From positions 1,196,457 through 1,260,456 of the forward strand of contig KZ627156.1 in NCBI GenBank assembly GCA_002917775.1: 64,000 bases of DNA, read 5' to 3'. The first letter of the stretch is position 1; every line of letters starts with the position of its first letter. Below, one piece after another: positions 21,759 through 35,538 of this stretch. The notes under the pieces were generated by a model, which did not search any database, was not told the origin of the DNA, and saw only the letters and a program-made list of their open reading frames with translations. Source of the DNA: Glaciozyma antarctica PI12 (Eukaryota; Basidiomycota; Microbotryomycetes; Kriegeriales; Camptobasidiaceae). The position numbers were made by a program, and so were the translations under genes.

Positions 21759-22252
21759 TCGTGTGGAGAGGGAGAAATGCCGATGCAGTGCGACGTGCGA
21801 AGCTCGGGAGCGAAACCTGAAGATAGTTGGTGCGAGTTCGTTTTCTTGCGGTCGTAAATCTCAGTTCTGAACGCTATAAGACGCCGCACACGGGCTGAGA
21901 GCTGAGAGCTGGAGAGGTACGAGGAAGCTGGCGGTGCGAGAACGGGCCAGGAGACCCTGCCAGCTGAGATATCGCGCGCGATGGGCGACCTGCGGGGCCT
22001 CGAAGCTTGAAGTGGACTGAAGCGGCAGCCTGTTGAGCTGTAGCGAGCACTGGAACGAAGCAGGAGCGAGGAGTTGGCTGAATCGAAGACGTCGACGTCC
22101 GAACGTCGCCTCTTCTCCTCCGCCACCCACTCTTGCGCGACTCCCTCCACCGCTCGCCTCCCAGCTGCTCCTATTAGAAGGACCTAGCGCTCCTTCGCCG
22201 AACAGCCCTTCACGACCGCGCTCAAAGCGGCGTTCCCGCACCGGCGTCCATC
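21759..22252. other. Intergenic between F-box copies 5 and 6
   Basis: About 490 bp between two plus-strand genes. No motif or gene was recognised. Confidence 0.4.
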
Positions 22253-23418
22253 ATGGTGCGTCCCCTCGAGACCCCTCCACGCTGCAGCAGCTGACTCCCA
22301 ACTGCCACTAGACTCGCACCATCACCTCTCTACCCTCCGAGTTGATCGCCCACATCCTCGCGCTCAGCGTCAACGAGGACGCCCACTTCCTTCCCGCCGA
22401 CAAGCCTGACATGTCTGTCTCGGCGCGATACGAAGCTCGAATGAAGCTGCTCCCCGTACTGAGCCTCGTCCATCGGACCTGAAGGTCACCAGCTCAGGCG
22501 TTGCTCTGGCGGATCCTCTTCTTCCACGCCGCGAGACAGGTGCGGTGGCTCGAGAGCCCGGCCCAGGGGAGGCATCGAATGGTGTTCCTTTACATTGAGG
22601 ATAAGCAGCACATACCTGAAACGCTGGTGGCAGAGGCAATCTTACGGTGTCGTGGAGTCGAGCGCCTGAATTTCTTGGTCTGCAACGCCTCGCTCGAGCC
22701 GCTGTTCACCACACGCTACTCAGGTGAGGACAGGAAGGTCCAGACGGAGGAACGGACTGACCTAGTTCTCTCTATGCAGGACTCACAGACTTAAATCTGA
22801 ATTCACTCAGCTGCCCACCAACCTGGCAACCGCTCATCCCTTCCTTCGCTCTGACCTCTTTCGCGCTGCGATACAACAAGCTCGACCTCACCACATTCAC
22901 CAGCCTACTACTCTCCGATCTCCTCCACGACACTCCGATCTCTCTCCCTCTACCAACCCACCGACGTCGCAGGATTCCTTCACGCCTTCCCCTCCCACTC
23001 CTCTCCACCTCTCCAACGTCTCACCCTCGGACATCTCGGCAGCGAAATCCTTCCCCTCCTCCTGTGGTGCGGCAACCTACGATCGCTCAACATCGGACCC
23101 TCGGAATGGAGCCACGACGCAGCGGAGTACATTTTCGATCCAGTCATGGCTGCGAAGTTGCTCGACGCCGTGCAGCCGACGCTCGAGGTGCTCGCTCTCA
23201 AATCCGATCGTCCCGACACTTTGGAGCCTTGGATCGAGGCTGTCGTCGAGCGTATTCGTCTGCGCAAGCTTCCGAAATTGCAGCGAGTGGAGCTGCTGAG
23301 GAGCTGGGGGGATCGAGACGAGACGGAACGGGAGGCGTGGTCGGACGAGCTGGAATATTTGTGTACGGAGCTGGGCGAGAACGAGATCCGGGAGGTTCTG
23401 GTGGAATTCTGCCTTTGA
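22253..23418 (+). pseudogene. F-box/LRR type C copy 6, nonsense codon and frameshift
   Basis: The ATG at 22253 is directly followed by a GTGCGT donor, so the first coding exon is only the start codon. After a CTGAC branch and TAG acceptor comes TRTITSLPSELIAHILAL (F-box). Further on, MKLLPVLSLVHRT is followed by TGA and then RSPAQALLWRILFF; relatives carry Trp there, so TGG to TGA is the likely change. A second exon reads LTDLNLNSLSCPPTWQPLI and loses frame by one near 22925-22945 before continuing as TTLRSLSLYQPTDVAGFLH to the stop at 23418. Two independent lesions support pseudogene status. It differs in sequence from types A and B and would have been another SCF receptor. Confidence 0.75.
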
Positions 23419-23860
23419 TCAAGGTGAGGCATCCTGCTCGACGCTCGTTGTTCGCTCGGCTGATCTTGTTCGCGAGCAGATGTCGTTTTGTGCACGGCGA
23501 GCCCTCCTGTGCACCTTCTTCGATCGAGCTCTAGCTTACTCTTCTCGCATTTAAAGACCTTTGCTTCAATTTTGCAAAAAAGGGAGAAGGCGGAGAGCGG
23601 GAGGGACTTGAGGAGAATCGACCTCCGGAGTCCGGAAACACGCACAGAAACGAGCTCAAGCTCAAGCCTCGCCCTCTCCGCTTCTCCTCCCCTGCTTCTT
23701 TTTTGACTCGCTCTCGCGGTCGCGGTCGCCGTCGCCGTCGCTCCTTCAGCTCCCCCACTTCGCCGTCCACCCCACCGCTGAAAAGTGACGCGCGCCAACT
23801 CGAGCAAGTCTTATCGCCCACTGGAAGCTCTCCCTCCTCCCAAAACTCGCGTACTTTAAG
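23419..23860. other. Intergenic, promoter of the DUF3292-type gene
   Basis: About 440 bp. A short A-run lies near 23576, followed by a pyrimidine-rich tract up to the ATG at 23861. No gene was seen. Confidence 0.4.
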
Positions 23861-26257
23861 ATGGAACCTGCTCCGACCTTAGGACCTGCGCCAGACAGCA
23901 CGCCTCCCCCAGCTCTCCCTCCCGCCGGCGCCGACGCTGCAGCCGCAGCACCACTTGTCCCACTCGGGAGCAACACCAGCGCCGCCGAGCACACCGCCGC
24001 GGTCGACGAGACGCCTGAACATGTCGTATCGGCAGAGGTAGAGAAGACTCAGGCGGGAGCGCGCGAAATTCGTGGCGAGGAGGCGGAGGGGACGATCGTG
24101 GCTGGGATCGAGGATGACCAGCTGTGGGCCCTCCAGCGCGCGTTCGACAAGGTGCGTTCTGTTCGCTTGCTGTGGGAGGTGGAAGAGAGAGCTAATAGAG
24201 CTGGAACGCAGCAAATCACCCACGTCCTGAGCCCGCCCACCTTCCTCCCTCCTGGTGAACCTGACTTGCGGCCGACAACGCTGCCGACGATCCCGTTCAA
24301 CTCGGATGCGCTCAAGAACAACCTGGAGCGCGTCTATGCGTCGGCCGGAGTGTCGGGGATATTATTTGCGAGGGAGATGAGGAGGTTGATGCGGTGGACG
24401 CCGGAGGAGCGAACGAGGACGGCTGCATTCTGTGCCGTGCGTTCCTTTCGCCCTCTGCTGTACCAGAGCTGAATTCGCTCGCAGGCTTACTTCATTTCTG
24501 CCTGCTACTCCCTCGCCATCCCACTCATCGCTACTCTCCTCGTACGTTCCTCTCATTCCACCCCGCTCCTCCGCTGACCCCCCTTCGCAGATGACCCTCG
24601 TCCTCTCCCCTCGCTCTCGTCGAATCTTCTTCCCCCCTCGCCGTCCTCCCCACGGCAAACCACCTTCCGCGACCGACCCTACGAATCAAAAAGGCGACGA
24701 GACCCTCCTCTCCTCGACCGAACACCCGGCGCAGCATCGCTCCAAGGCGGAGCAGATCGAGGAGCAAGCTTGGGAGCTTACGAATATTGTTCAGAGGGTG
24801 GGCGTCAAGGTGATTGTGGGAGGGAAGGAAAAGTGGGAGGGGAATGCCGAGGTTGGGAAGAAGGTCGGGGAGAGTAGCGAGAGCGAGGAGAGCGAGGAGG
24901 ACATGCCGACGGAGAAGGGGAACAAGAAGAAGGCTGCAAAGGAGGCAAAGGTCAAGCGGGACGCCATCGTTGGCAAGATCGGGCGCGGTGCTCAGGACGG
25001 CCTCGGTGATTTCGCAGACGCGATGGAGCGATGGGCAAAGTACGTTCCTTTTCTCGCTTCGCAGCGACCCCGCTAACGATTTTCCAGTGCGCTCTCTCCT
25101 CCTCCGCTCTACCCCAAGTACTACGCTCGCGAGAAGATTGCTTTCCTCGTGCTCACTCCCATCATCCTCATCACCGCGCTTGTCCCAGCGCACTACTGGG
25201 CCCAAGGGGCGTCCTTTGCTTTCGGCATCGGGTTCTTCGGCCAGCCTCTCCTCATTCGCGCTGCGAAGAAGTTCGTCGAGCTTGTGCCAGACTGGCAGGA
25301 GAAGCTCGACCTTCGCAAGTGAGTCCTCCTTTGCTCAGTGATCTTCTGCGAACGCCACTGACGAGGCCTTTGCAGCACACTCTTCTCGCGCGTGCCTACG
25401 GACGCCCAGCTCGTCCTCCACCTCCTCCGCCTCTCCGAAGCCGCCGGCGCCCCTCTCCCCCCTCCTCCGCCACCTCCCTCTTCTGGAGAAGTCAAGAGCG
25501 AGATGGACAAGACGGGCGCGGATCTCGATACGGGAGAACACGAGCCGGAGGACGAGGAGAAGAAGGGGCTGGGAGAGCGAGCGGCGAAAGGTGGGGCGAA
25601 AAGGTTGATTGGAGGGATGCAGTTGGCTGCCAAGAAGGTGGCTACGTTTGGAGGGGACGTCAAGGTCAGGAACGACGGGGAGACGAGCAGACAGAAGGTC
25701 CGTTCTTCGCTCACCTCGCTCGAAGGATGCTGACTCTCGCTGCGAACCAGGTCGGCAATAAGATCGATCGCCTCCTCTACCACAGCCGTGCGAAAGATCT
25801 CAAGACTCCCGAATGTGCGTCCTGCCTCTCCCCTCTCCCAAGCGGCACTAACGTCGCTTCGCAGCCTTCCCCGCCAAGCTCGCTGGAACGTCGGGCCACC
25901 TCCGCATCTCGCACACCCTCTCCTCCCCTCCCATTCTTTCTTTCCACCCTCTCTCGACCCCCGATAAGCCGACGTTCGAAGCCCCGCTCGCCGACCTCGT
26001 CGAAATCAAGAAGCACGGCGTCTGGATCGGGCGCGCAGTGCTCGGTTGGGCGGCGGCGACGAATTTGGAAGGAATGGAATTGGAGCTGAGGTTCAAGAAG
26101 CGGTCGTGGGATGGGGGAGGGTGGGCTGGGGAAGGGGGAGGTGCCGCATGAGGAGACGCACGAGGGAGTGAGCTGGGAGTTCTCGCATGTCGCGAGGAGG
26201 GACGAGCTGTTTGATAGGCTTGTTAGCGTTGGGGAGCAGAGGTGGGAGAGCTTGTAG
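23861..26257 (+). CDS. Fungal membrane protein, DUF3292-like
   Basis: Multi-exon gene. The N-terminus is Pro/Ala-rich and acidic, then DDQLWALQRAFDK spliced to QITHVLSPPTFLPPGEPDL and LKNNLERVYASAGVSG. Next is a hydrophobic segment FISACYSLAIPLIATLLM, a long charged part (GESSESEESEED; KKKAAKEAKVK), then a second membrane region IAFLVLTPIILITALVPAHYW and ASFAFGIGFFGQPLL. The end has ADLVEIKKHGVWIGRAVLGW, a PH/GRAM-like strand pattern. The family is assigned from memory of its layout (paired helices, ending in a RDELFxRLVxxGxQxWE motif). That motif is present in this DNA (ARRDELFDRLVSVGEQRWE, stop at 26257) but one frame off the preceding exon; the break lies in the G-rich stretch 26107-26140. 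Function is unknown in this family. Confidence 0.6.
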
Positions 26258-26450
26258 AGTGTTCCTGGATGGGGAGGAGAACCAACGAAGGAGTCCTTTG
26301 TTCTTAGAAAGAGAATCCGCGGATCTCGCTACCGAGGTGGCAATTTCGAAGCTGGCCTGGCGTCTCGCAAACGGCCCCAGGTTCGTTCTGCCTACTCACA
26401 AAAGCTTCGCAAGTCCTTTCTCAGTGACCGTAAATTGTTTCCAAACTGAT

Positions 26451-28982
26451 CTACTCGACATGCTCGATCTGCGCCGTCTTCTTGACACTCTCATCCACCG
26501 ACCCCGTCATATCGTGCTCCTTGTACTGATCCACCGCCGTCGTCTTGAAATCGCGCGCGCGAACCTTGTTAAGGAAGAGCATATCGAGCTCGCCGTACCT
26601 TGAAACGAGCAAAGTGTTAGCGAAAAGCGAGCTGGCAGCGTCGAGGCGAACTCACGTCTTTCCCTTGGTTTCGGGGAGGCGGTAGTAACAGTAGATGCCG
26701 CAGAGCGTCGCCCACCCGGCCCAGAAGAAGCCAGTCTTAGCCTACGTAGGCGAGAAGGGAGGAGAGGGGTGACGGCTGCGGGGAGCGAGAGGTACCGAGG
26801 TCGGCGTCGGGAAGAGGGGCGAGGGGTGCAGGCGAGAGAGTACAGAGGTACCGAGGTCAGCGTCGGGATGACGAGGAAAGAAATCTGGCAACGCGTACCT
26901 TCCAGTTGAGAGCCTGTTCGTTGAGGAAGTACGGCATGATGACGCTGTTCACCACGCCGACGAGGTTGTAGGTGAGGCGAGCGAGGACGATGGTCTTGGA
27001 GCGAAGACGAGTCGACGAGATCTCGGAAACGATAGCGTAGCAGCTGATAGAGCACGAGAGTTAGCGTTGGCTGAGGAGGACGTCAAAGGAAAAACACGCA
27101 CACCGGGCCGACGGTGATGTCCTGCGACGCGAGAAAAACGTGTCAGCTCTCACGAGCTCGAGAAGGACGAGCAGGGGAGCCTACGTAGACGAAGGTATAG
27201 ACGAGCAACATGCCTCCAACTGCCCAAGTCGCACTGGTATTTCCGTCCGGCGCAATCCCCAAAAAACCTGCGATAACGAGGGCGTCAGTTAGGTTCGGTT
27301 CGCCTCCTCGCTCAGCTGCTCGCGTAAATGGGCTCACCAATAATCATCAGCAGGCAAGACATGATCGCAAGCCCGACGATGTACAGGGTCCGGCGGCCGT
27401 AGTAGGACATGAGTACCCATGAACCAATCGTTCCGATAGCCCCGAGCGCGTACTGGGCCAGCGACATCGAGAAGGCGTTCTTCACGTCCATTCCGGCCTG
27501 CGTAAGGAAGTAGGTACTGTAGCCCATGAAAGCAGAGCCGCTGCGAGAGTGAATTAGGAGTTGTTCTCTTCCCGTCTTTGTACGTTTGCGTACCAGAGGT
27601 TTTGGGTCATCCACGCTGCGCAAGCGATCTCAGTGCGCCTGAGGTCAACGCTCTTGAAGCAGTCGAAGTAACTGGTACCAGCGGAAGCCGACTTTTCGAG
27701 CTCATTCGTGTGACTGATCCTGCAAAAAAAATGCGTCAGCGCGTGTGGGCGGTGCCAAGTGGAAGCGACACACATAGCCAGAGTAGCGTCGACGTTGAAG
27801 TTCTTGTCGCCAGCTTTGGCGCAGGTGAGGCGGAGGAGGGTCTTGCGAGCTTCGGCCTGTTTGCCGTGTCGGACGAGCCACCCTGTGCGCGTCGTCAGCG
27901 AGAGCAAAGGAGAAAGCCTCGAGGATCATTGAGGGGTACCATACAAGGAGATTCGGGAGCGAGGAAGCAGCCAATAGCGATGGGAAGGGGCCAAATCTGC
28001 AATTGCTGGTCAAAAAAGCTCGAAGCTGGAGAGGAAGGAGACCTACCCACTGCAGTGCGAACGGGATGCGGTACGCCCACTCATCTGGGCGATCAAGCAG
28101 CGCCCGAAGCACACCGCTAGCTAGAAGCTGCCCCATGACCCAGCACAAGTTGACTGCGGACGGAAGACGTTAGTGACGGAGCGACATTGAGGAAAGAAAT
28201 TAAGCTCCCATACGTCGTCAGGTACCCACGGAGCTGAACGGGCGTTACCTCGGAAGCGTAGGCGGGAGCGAGAGTCTGGAAGACTCCCCAGCAGCCTGCG
28301 AAGGGCGGTCAGAATGGGTCGAATCGCTCAGACAGGCATACGCACAACCCATCGCGAGCTCGCCGATGAGCAGAACGACGATGTTGGGAGCAAAGAAGGG
28401 AATGAAGACAGTCCCAGCCATGAGAGCGAGCGAATACATCATTGTTCGGCGATAGCCGTAGCGCTGCAGAAGACGAGCTCGTCAGTTTTGATCACCACGG
28501 CCGAGAGACTGAAGCGAGAGCGTACCTCGCTAACGATACCATTCAACCATAGCCCAAAGAGCTGCCCGACGAGTGCTCCGTTGGACAGTCCAGCTTGCCA
28601 GGCGGGGGTGATGGTCGTTGTCCCGTCGGGGTTGAGGTCCCCGAACTTCAGGACGAATTGAGGGAAAGCGTAGAAAGATCCTTGGACTGATCAGCTACTC
28701 GCGTTGCGAAGGAGTACCGCTGTACTCACCCAGCAGGACGATACCGAATCCCTCCATGATAATCGCTGTCGAGAACAAAACACTCCACGCCATAGCTTTC
28801 GGATCTGTTCGTAATCGTCAGCTGCTGCTGACCTTGGAGAGGGGGTTTGAGGACGTACAGAGCATGAGTCCCTCGCGCAAGGTCATGTTCTGTTCCGACG
28901 CCGTTCCTTCGCGAGCTTCATTGATGGCGATGCCGCCGAAGTCGGGCTTCTCAATCTTGATGTCCTCGATCTTGGAGTCCAT
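26451..28982 (-). CDS. MFS alpha-glucoside/maltose-type permease
   Basis: Plasma-membrane sugar:proton symporter of the maltose permease group (role from family). Many exons run from Met 28982 to 26451. Features in order: an acidic N-terminus without signal; first helices LFGLWLNGIVSERYGYRRTM with MFS motif A; APAYASEVTPVQLRGYLTTY, matching the PxExxPxxxRG motif; PESPWWLVRHGKQAEARKTL, the PESPWWL form typical of maltose rather than glucose permeases; AFMGYSTYFLTQAGM; and the C-terminal PETKGKTYGELDMLF. The tail ends HVE. It shares about 750 bp of promoter with the divergent alpha-glucosidase at 29738, the usual arrangement of MAL-type utilisation genes. No frame breaks were seen. Confidence 0.85.
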
Positions 28983-29737
28983 GTTGGCGTCCGCAAGAGG
29001 AGAGAGGGATCGAAAGGGTGGGAGAAAAAACCGCCTTGGGCGAGAGTGAAGATTGAGGAAGGAAGAGAGGACGTTGGTGAGGCAAGACGATCTGAGATAG
29101 CGAGCACGCAGCTGACGTTGTGGGGGGCGCAGTGAGGGTCTCCAGAGGTCCATCGATTTGCTCAAGGCGCTAAGCGTCTGGCTAGAGCCTTTCTGGCGAT
29201 GGGGACACGCGCGAGAGAACGAGAGAGACTCGGCGGAGCTCTCGGGCCCCGGGGAGGGGCGCCGCGATCCGGATCTCTTAAGCCATCAGCGTGGGCACTG
29301 GGCAAGTCGACGTCGGCTTTCTGTGACAAAGGGGCGAGTAGAGCAGGGGTGAGCAACGAGGAGGCGAAGGCGAGGAAGCGACCCGCCGAACTTGGCTGAC
29401 GCGGCCTTCTCCCCGACTTCTCCTCGCTTGCTGACTTGGCGCTAGGGTGGACGGCGGGGCTCCATCGATCCTCCACGACCACTGAAGTCCACTCTGCTCG
29501 TCAGGCGATGTCAGGCGGGAGGACTTGAACGGCGCGGCGCTCCTAGCCTGGTGCGCGCTTCCAATCGATCAGGGCGCACTGGCGAGAGCCTTGACACCGT
29601 CACCCGCTGCACCTTCGTTGCTCTCCACATCTCAAGCTCACCACTTGCACCCCGAGATCCATCTCAACTTGTCGACTTCCTCCGCCATCCTCACTCCCTT
29701 CCTCGAGTCCTCTCCCTACTCTACGTCCTCGTTTAGT
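28983..29737. promoter_or_regulatory. Shared divergent promoter of permease and alpha-glucosidase
   Basis: About 755 bp between the divergent starts. It contains CCCCGGGGAGGGG at 29247-29259 and a nearby ATGGGGAC near 29200; both fit the SYGGRG type bound by Mig1/CreA glucose repressors, and AGGGG also matches the stress-response element. These are short motifs in GC-rich DNA, so repression by glucose is a hypothesis. Confidence 0.4.
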
Positions 29738-32036
<2,299 letters not shown>

Positions 32037-32266
32037 GTAGGAAAAATAGAGGTGCGTCGTCTTTCGTTCTTATTCGACTCGTTGCTGACCTCCACTCGAA
32101 CGCAGATAGATTTCAAAAGAATAAAGAAGCTCGTGTGCATAGAAACCTGGTGCAAAGCAGTACATACACCTCAGACCCTTGAGCGAGAGCGAGAGCGAAA
32201 GCAGCGACCGAAGCAGACTGGTCTCCCCGACTTTGCACCTTGTTTCGTACGCGCGTCGATTACACT

Positions 32267-34106
32267 TCATAAGAACGGGTTACATTGGCACACCGCCGCC
32301 CTCACTGGAAAGCTAATCAAGCTCCCCAGCGCGAGGCCACTCGTAAGGAAAAAGGCCAAACACGTTGCAGCAATCTGCGTGAGCAACGTCAGCCCGTGCG
32401 CCTCGAGCGAGAAGAGCAAACTGGACGTACATCAATCGCGTCCTCCTCGAGCGAAGGATCTACGACGGCTGCGAGCATGATAAGAGTCGAGATGTACCCG
32501 TTGCTGAGGGCGAAGAGGAGCATGAGGAGGAGGAAGACTGCGTTTCGAGCACAAAGTCAGTCGAGCTCGCTTTGGAAAGCTGAGGAACGCACTGGTGTCC
32601 GAGTTGATAATCGGCGTATCGGTACTTGTCGAGGCTTGCACGTTGCACATGAGAAAGAGTGGCTGCGAAATGCTGTCAGCGAAGCTCCTCGCTCACCGAG
32701 GGAGAACTCACAATAAACACCGTCCTAGCCAAGCTCGCTCCCGCCAACACTTTCCGATTCCTAAACACCAACCGCTTAACCTGCGGCATCGCCCTCCCGA
32801 TCCAATCTCCCGCCGCAAAAAAGATGAACGCCATCGGGACGAACAAGTTCGGGCTCCTCAGGCCTCCTCGCTCGGCGTGGACGGAGGTGATGGTAGAAGT
32901 GATGGCGGGGAAGACGGAGAGAGTGACGAGGAAGATGTAGCCGATCGAGAGGCCGAGAGTACGGACTTTGCGCTCGACGACGCGGAGGGAGGGGGTGGCT
33001 TTGGGGGAGGAGGTGGGTGCGGCGGAACGAATGACGAGGCGGTAGAGGGGAAGACGGGTGAGGAGGAGGTGGGCGAAGAAGGAGAGGGCGGAGAAGGCAG
33101 CGACGGCGAGAAAGAAGACGAACGCGCTCGAGCGGACCGCGTCGCTGATGGTTGTGGGGGCGAGGGAGGTGGGCGTGGCGGTGTAGGCTGAGACGAATTG
33201 CACGAGGGCGACGGCGAGGCCTACGGCGCCTTGACCGGAGAGGATCCCTTGGAGATATAAGGGCCCGAAGCGAGACGAGAGTGCGACAGTGGCGTTCTGG
33301 AGGTATGAGGCAGAGGCGGCGAGTGCGATGGTCGAGAGAATCAGGAGGGCGAAGAAGACGCTGCGGTTGAATACCAGATAAGTAATCGGCACTCGACGTG
33401 CGATAAGGCAGGAACGTACTTGGGTTCGATGGAGGAGAATCGCGTGGAAGCGATGAAGAGGACGAGAGTCCCGGTCATCACGATGATGGACGCAGATATG
33501 CGCTTGGCGAGGCTGGCCTGCAGATCCGATAGTCGTTAGCTTCGCGGGGCTAGCAATTTGTAGAAAGCGCACGCCGTGCTGTGTTGCGTTCGCAAGAGCG
33601 AGGAAGCACAAGTTGGAGGTCGTGAAGGTGAGAGCGAGCCAGGAGCTAAAGCTCGCTTCGTATGGCGATCCCTTCAATCGTGCACCAAAGTAACCACTCG
33701 CCACAATCTCGCTGTTCCAGGGAAGCAGCACGCAGGCGCCTGGCGAAAGGTCAGCTCTGAGGGACGCACTTCGTCTCCGAATCGACTCACCAAGGACGAG
33801 GAAGCATCCGTAGCTCAGGTACACCTCCAGCTTGCGCACCTTATGCTGCTGTCCATCCCTTCGGTCCGCGTGATCGTGCCTATTCCCACTCCTGCTCCGA
33901 CTGGCCTTCCTCCCCATGAGCGGTTCGTACACCTCCTCCACCACCCCACGCGCTGCCTCCGGCTCCAGGTCCTCCGGTGCCTCCTCGTCGCTTTCTTCTG
34001 AGCTTCCGCTGATGAGGTCCGCGTCCTCCGCAAGCTGCTCGGCGGTGTGGAGGGCGTCGTGAGCCCGAGCAGCTGCTCGATTGAGCGTCGCCATCGGGGC
34101 GAGCAT
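32267..34106 (-). CDS. Equilibrative nucleoside transporter (SLC29/ENT, FUN26-like)
   Basis: Eleven-helix transporter moving nucleosides across the vacuolar or plasma membrane. The start at Met 34106 is conservative; an intron-like CTAAC...CAG just upstream suggests an extra 5' exon up to about 34470. The acidic N-terminal tail (SSEESDEEAPEDLEPE) precedes helix 1, which has the ENT signature GACVLLPWN. Further landmarks are YLQNATVALSSRFGPLYLQG (helix 4-5 region), a loop around RSAAPTSSPKATPS, LFVPMAFIFFAAGDWIGR (conserved DxxGR), and the spliced PLFLMCNVQ. The last exon, FFLTSGLALGSLISF, matches the G-rich final ENT helix; stop at 32267. All exons are in one frame series. It faces the VFA1-like gene across about 340 bp. 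Confidence 0.85.
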
Positions 34107-34448
34107 GATGGAGTCGGGGGGCGCTGGAGTGAGACGAGTGAGAGGAATTCGAAGGGAAGGGGCCACGGTGGGCTGCGAGAGCGTTAGAAGCTGAATCATG
34201 GCGGCGTGCGGTGGGACGGTGCTCACCCAGGAGGTCAGGAGGTGCTGGCCTGGATCCGGAGCTACTGCTGTCTAAGCGAGGGCGTAGGGCGTAGCGGTCG
34301 CTGTTCAGTCGGTATGCGTACTGCTTGTGTCGGCGTCGCTTTGTTTGAGCGCTGAGGGGAGCGGAGGGCGAAGGGAGAGGATCAACAACGTCGTGGCGCC
34401 TGCTCCCTTTCTCCTCCCGCCACGCTCCCTCAAGGCTCCGCACGAGCG

Positions 34449-35113
34449 ATGGCCAGCGCCGGCGCATCACCAGCAGGCCCTCCCAAGCTCACTAACCTCT
34501 ACCACCTGCGAACGGTGGGAACGCCAAAGCCCTGCGGGATCTGCTCAAAGGAGACTGTCTCTTGCCTGTGTAGGCTCCTCTCCAGCACTCCGTACCACAG
34601 CTAACCCTCTGTGCAGCCAACACGGACGTCTCAGACTTCCTCTACACCTGCGCTTCCCATCTCACTGATCCTGGCGTGCGTCCCACCCCTCCTCCTCCTC
34701 CCACGCTAATCCCTCGAAGTTCGCCTGTCCCGCCCCCTCGACCACTCCCCCCCCTCCCGCAAGAAGAGATCGACCGAGTCAAGAAGGAGTACGAGGAGAA
34801 GCTCGCTCGTAAAGCGGACAAGGCGAAAGCCGCTGCGGACGACAAGAAGAAGGACAGCACCTGGCTCTCGACCGGCTTCTCCGCCGTCTCCACCCTCGCC
34901 ACTTCTACGACCTCCCTCTTCGCGCAACCGCCTTCGCCGCCACCGGTACCCGCTGGACCTCCGCCGAAGGTGTTTGTGCTGAATAGGGGGATATTTGCGA
35001 TGAGGGTCGAGGCGCAGAAGAAGAGGTGGCAGGCAAAGGAGGCGAAGGAGAGGTTGGGGAGCTTGGGACTGCCGAGTGCACCAAGGGGTGGGTTGATGAG
35101 GAAGGCGGCGTGA
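34449..35113 (+). CDS. VFA1: Vps4-associated protein VFA1-like, apparent frame break
   Basis: Small endosomal protein that binds the AAA ATPase Vps4 (yeast family knowledge). Exon 1 from Met 34449 gives LTNLYHLRTVGTPKPCGICS, the Cys-containing N-terminal motif. Exon 2 gives NTDVSDFLYTCASHLTDPG, which together provide the metal-binding-like CxxC and C..H pattern of the family. Exon 3 starts FACPAPSTTPP and must shift one base to become LPQEEIDRVKKEYEEKLARK, the coiled-coil and Vps4-binding part. The shift falls in a run of eight C at 34747-34754; seven C would keep frame. The end at 35113 has PKVFVLNRGIFAMRVEA and a basic tail. The family assignment rests on both the N-terminal and coiled-coil parts. 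Confidence 0.75.
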
Positions 35114-35538
35114 GCGGGGACGAAGGGTGGGGGAGCTAGGGGATTGAGGCGCTTTATCGGTGTTGTAAGGAGTATGCGTGCGCTGGAGGAGACTGGGAGC
35201 GTATACGTACTGCTTGCTCTGCTCTCTCTGGACGTCAAGCAAGGCGTCAGGAACTTCTCTACTCTGCTCGTCGCGCTGCTCGTCTCGTTTGCGGAAACTT
35301 TCGCATTTCGGCGATCGAGGGCGGGACGATGAGCAACAGCGCATCGTACCTCTCACAAGATGGAGCGAGCTTCTCGTGATTGCTCCTGCTCGACGGGTAG
35401 CTCCAAAGAGCGAAGCTTCCAGCCAACGCGTGCGTGGCTCCCCATTCTCTTCCTCGATTGCTCGCTTCTTCGCCCTCCGAACCCCAAATACGAAGTGGTA
35501 TAGCAAAGCATGCAGTAATATGGTCCTGTACTCAAACT
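35114..35538. other. Convergent intergenic region
   Basis: About 425 bp between the VFA1-like stop and the end of the GH5 gene. No gene or repeat was recognised. Confidence 0.4.
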
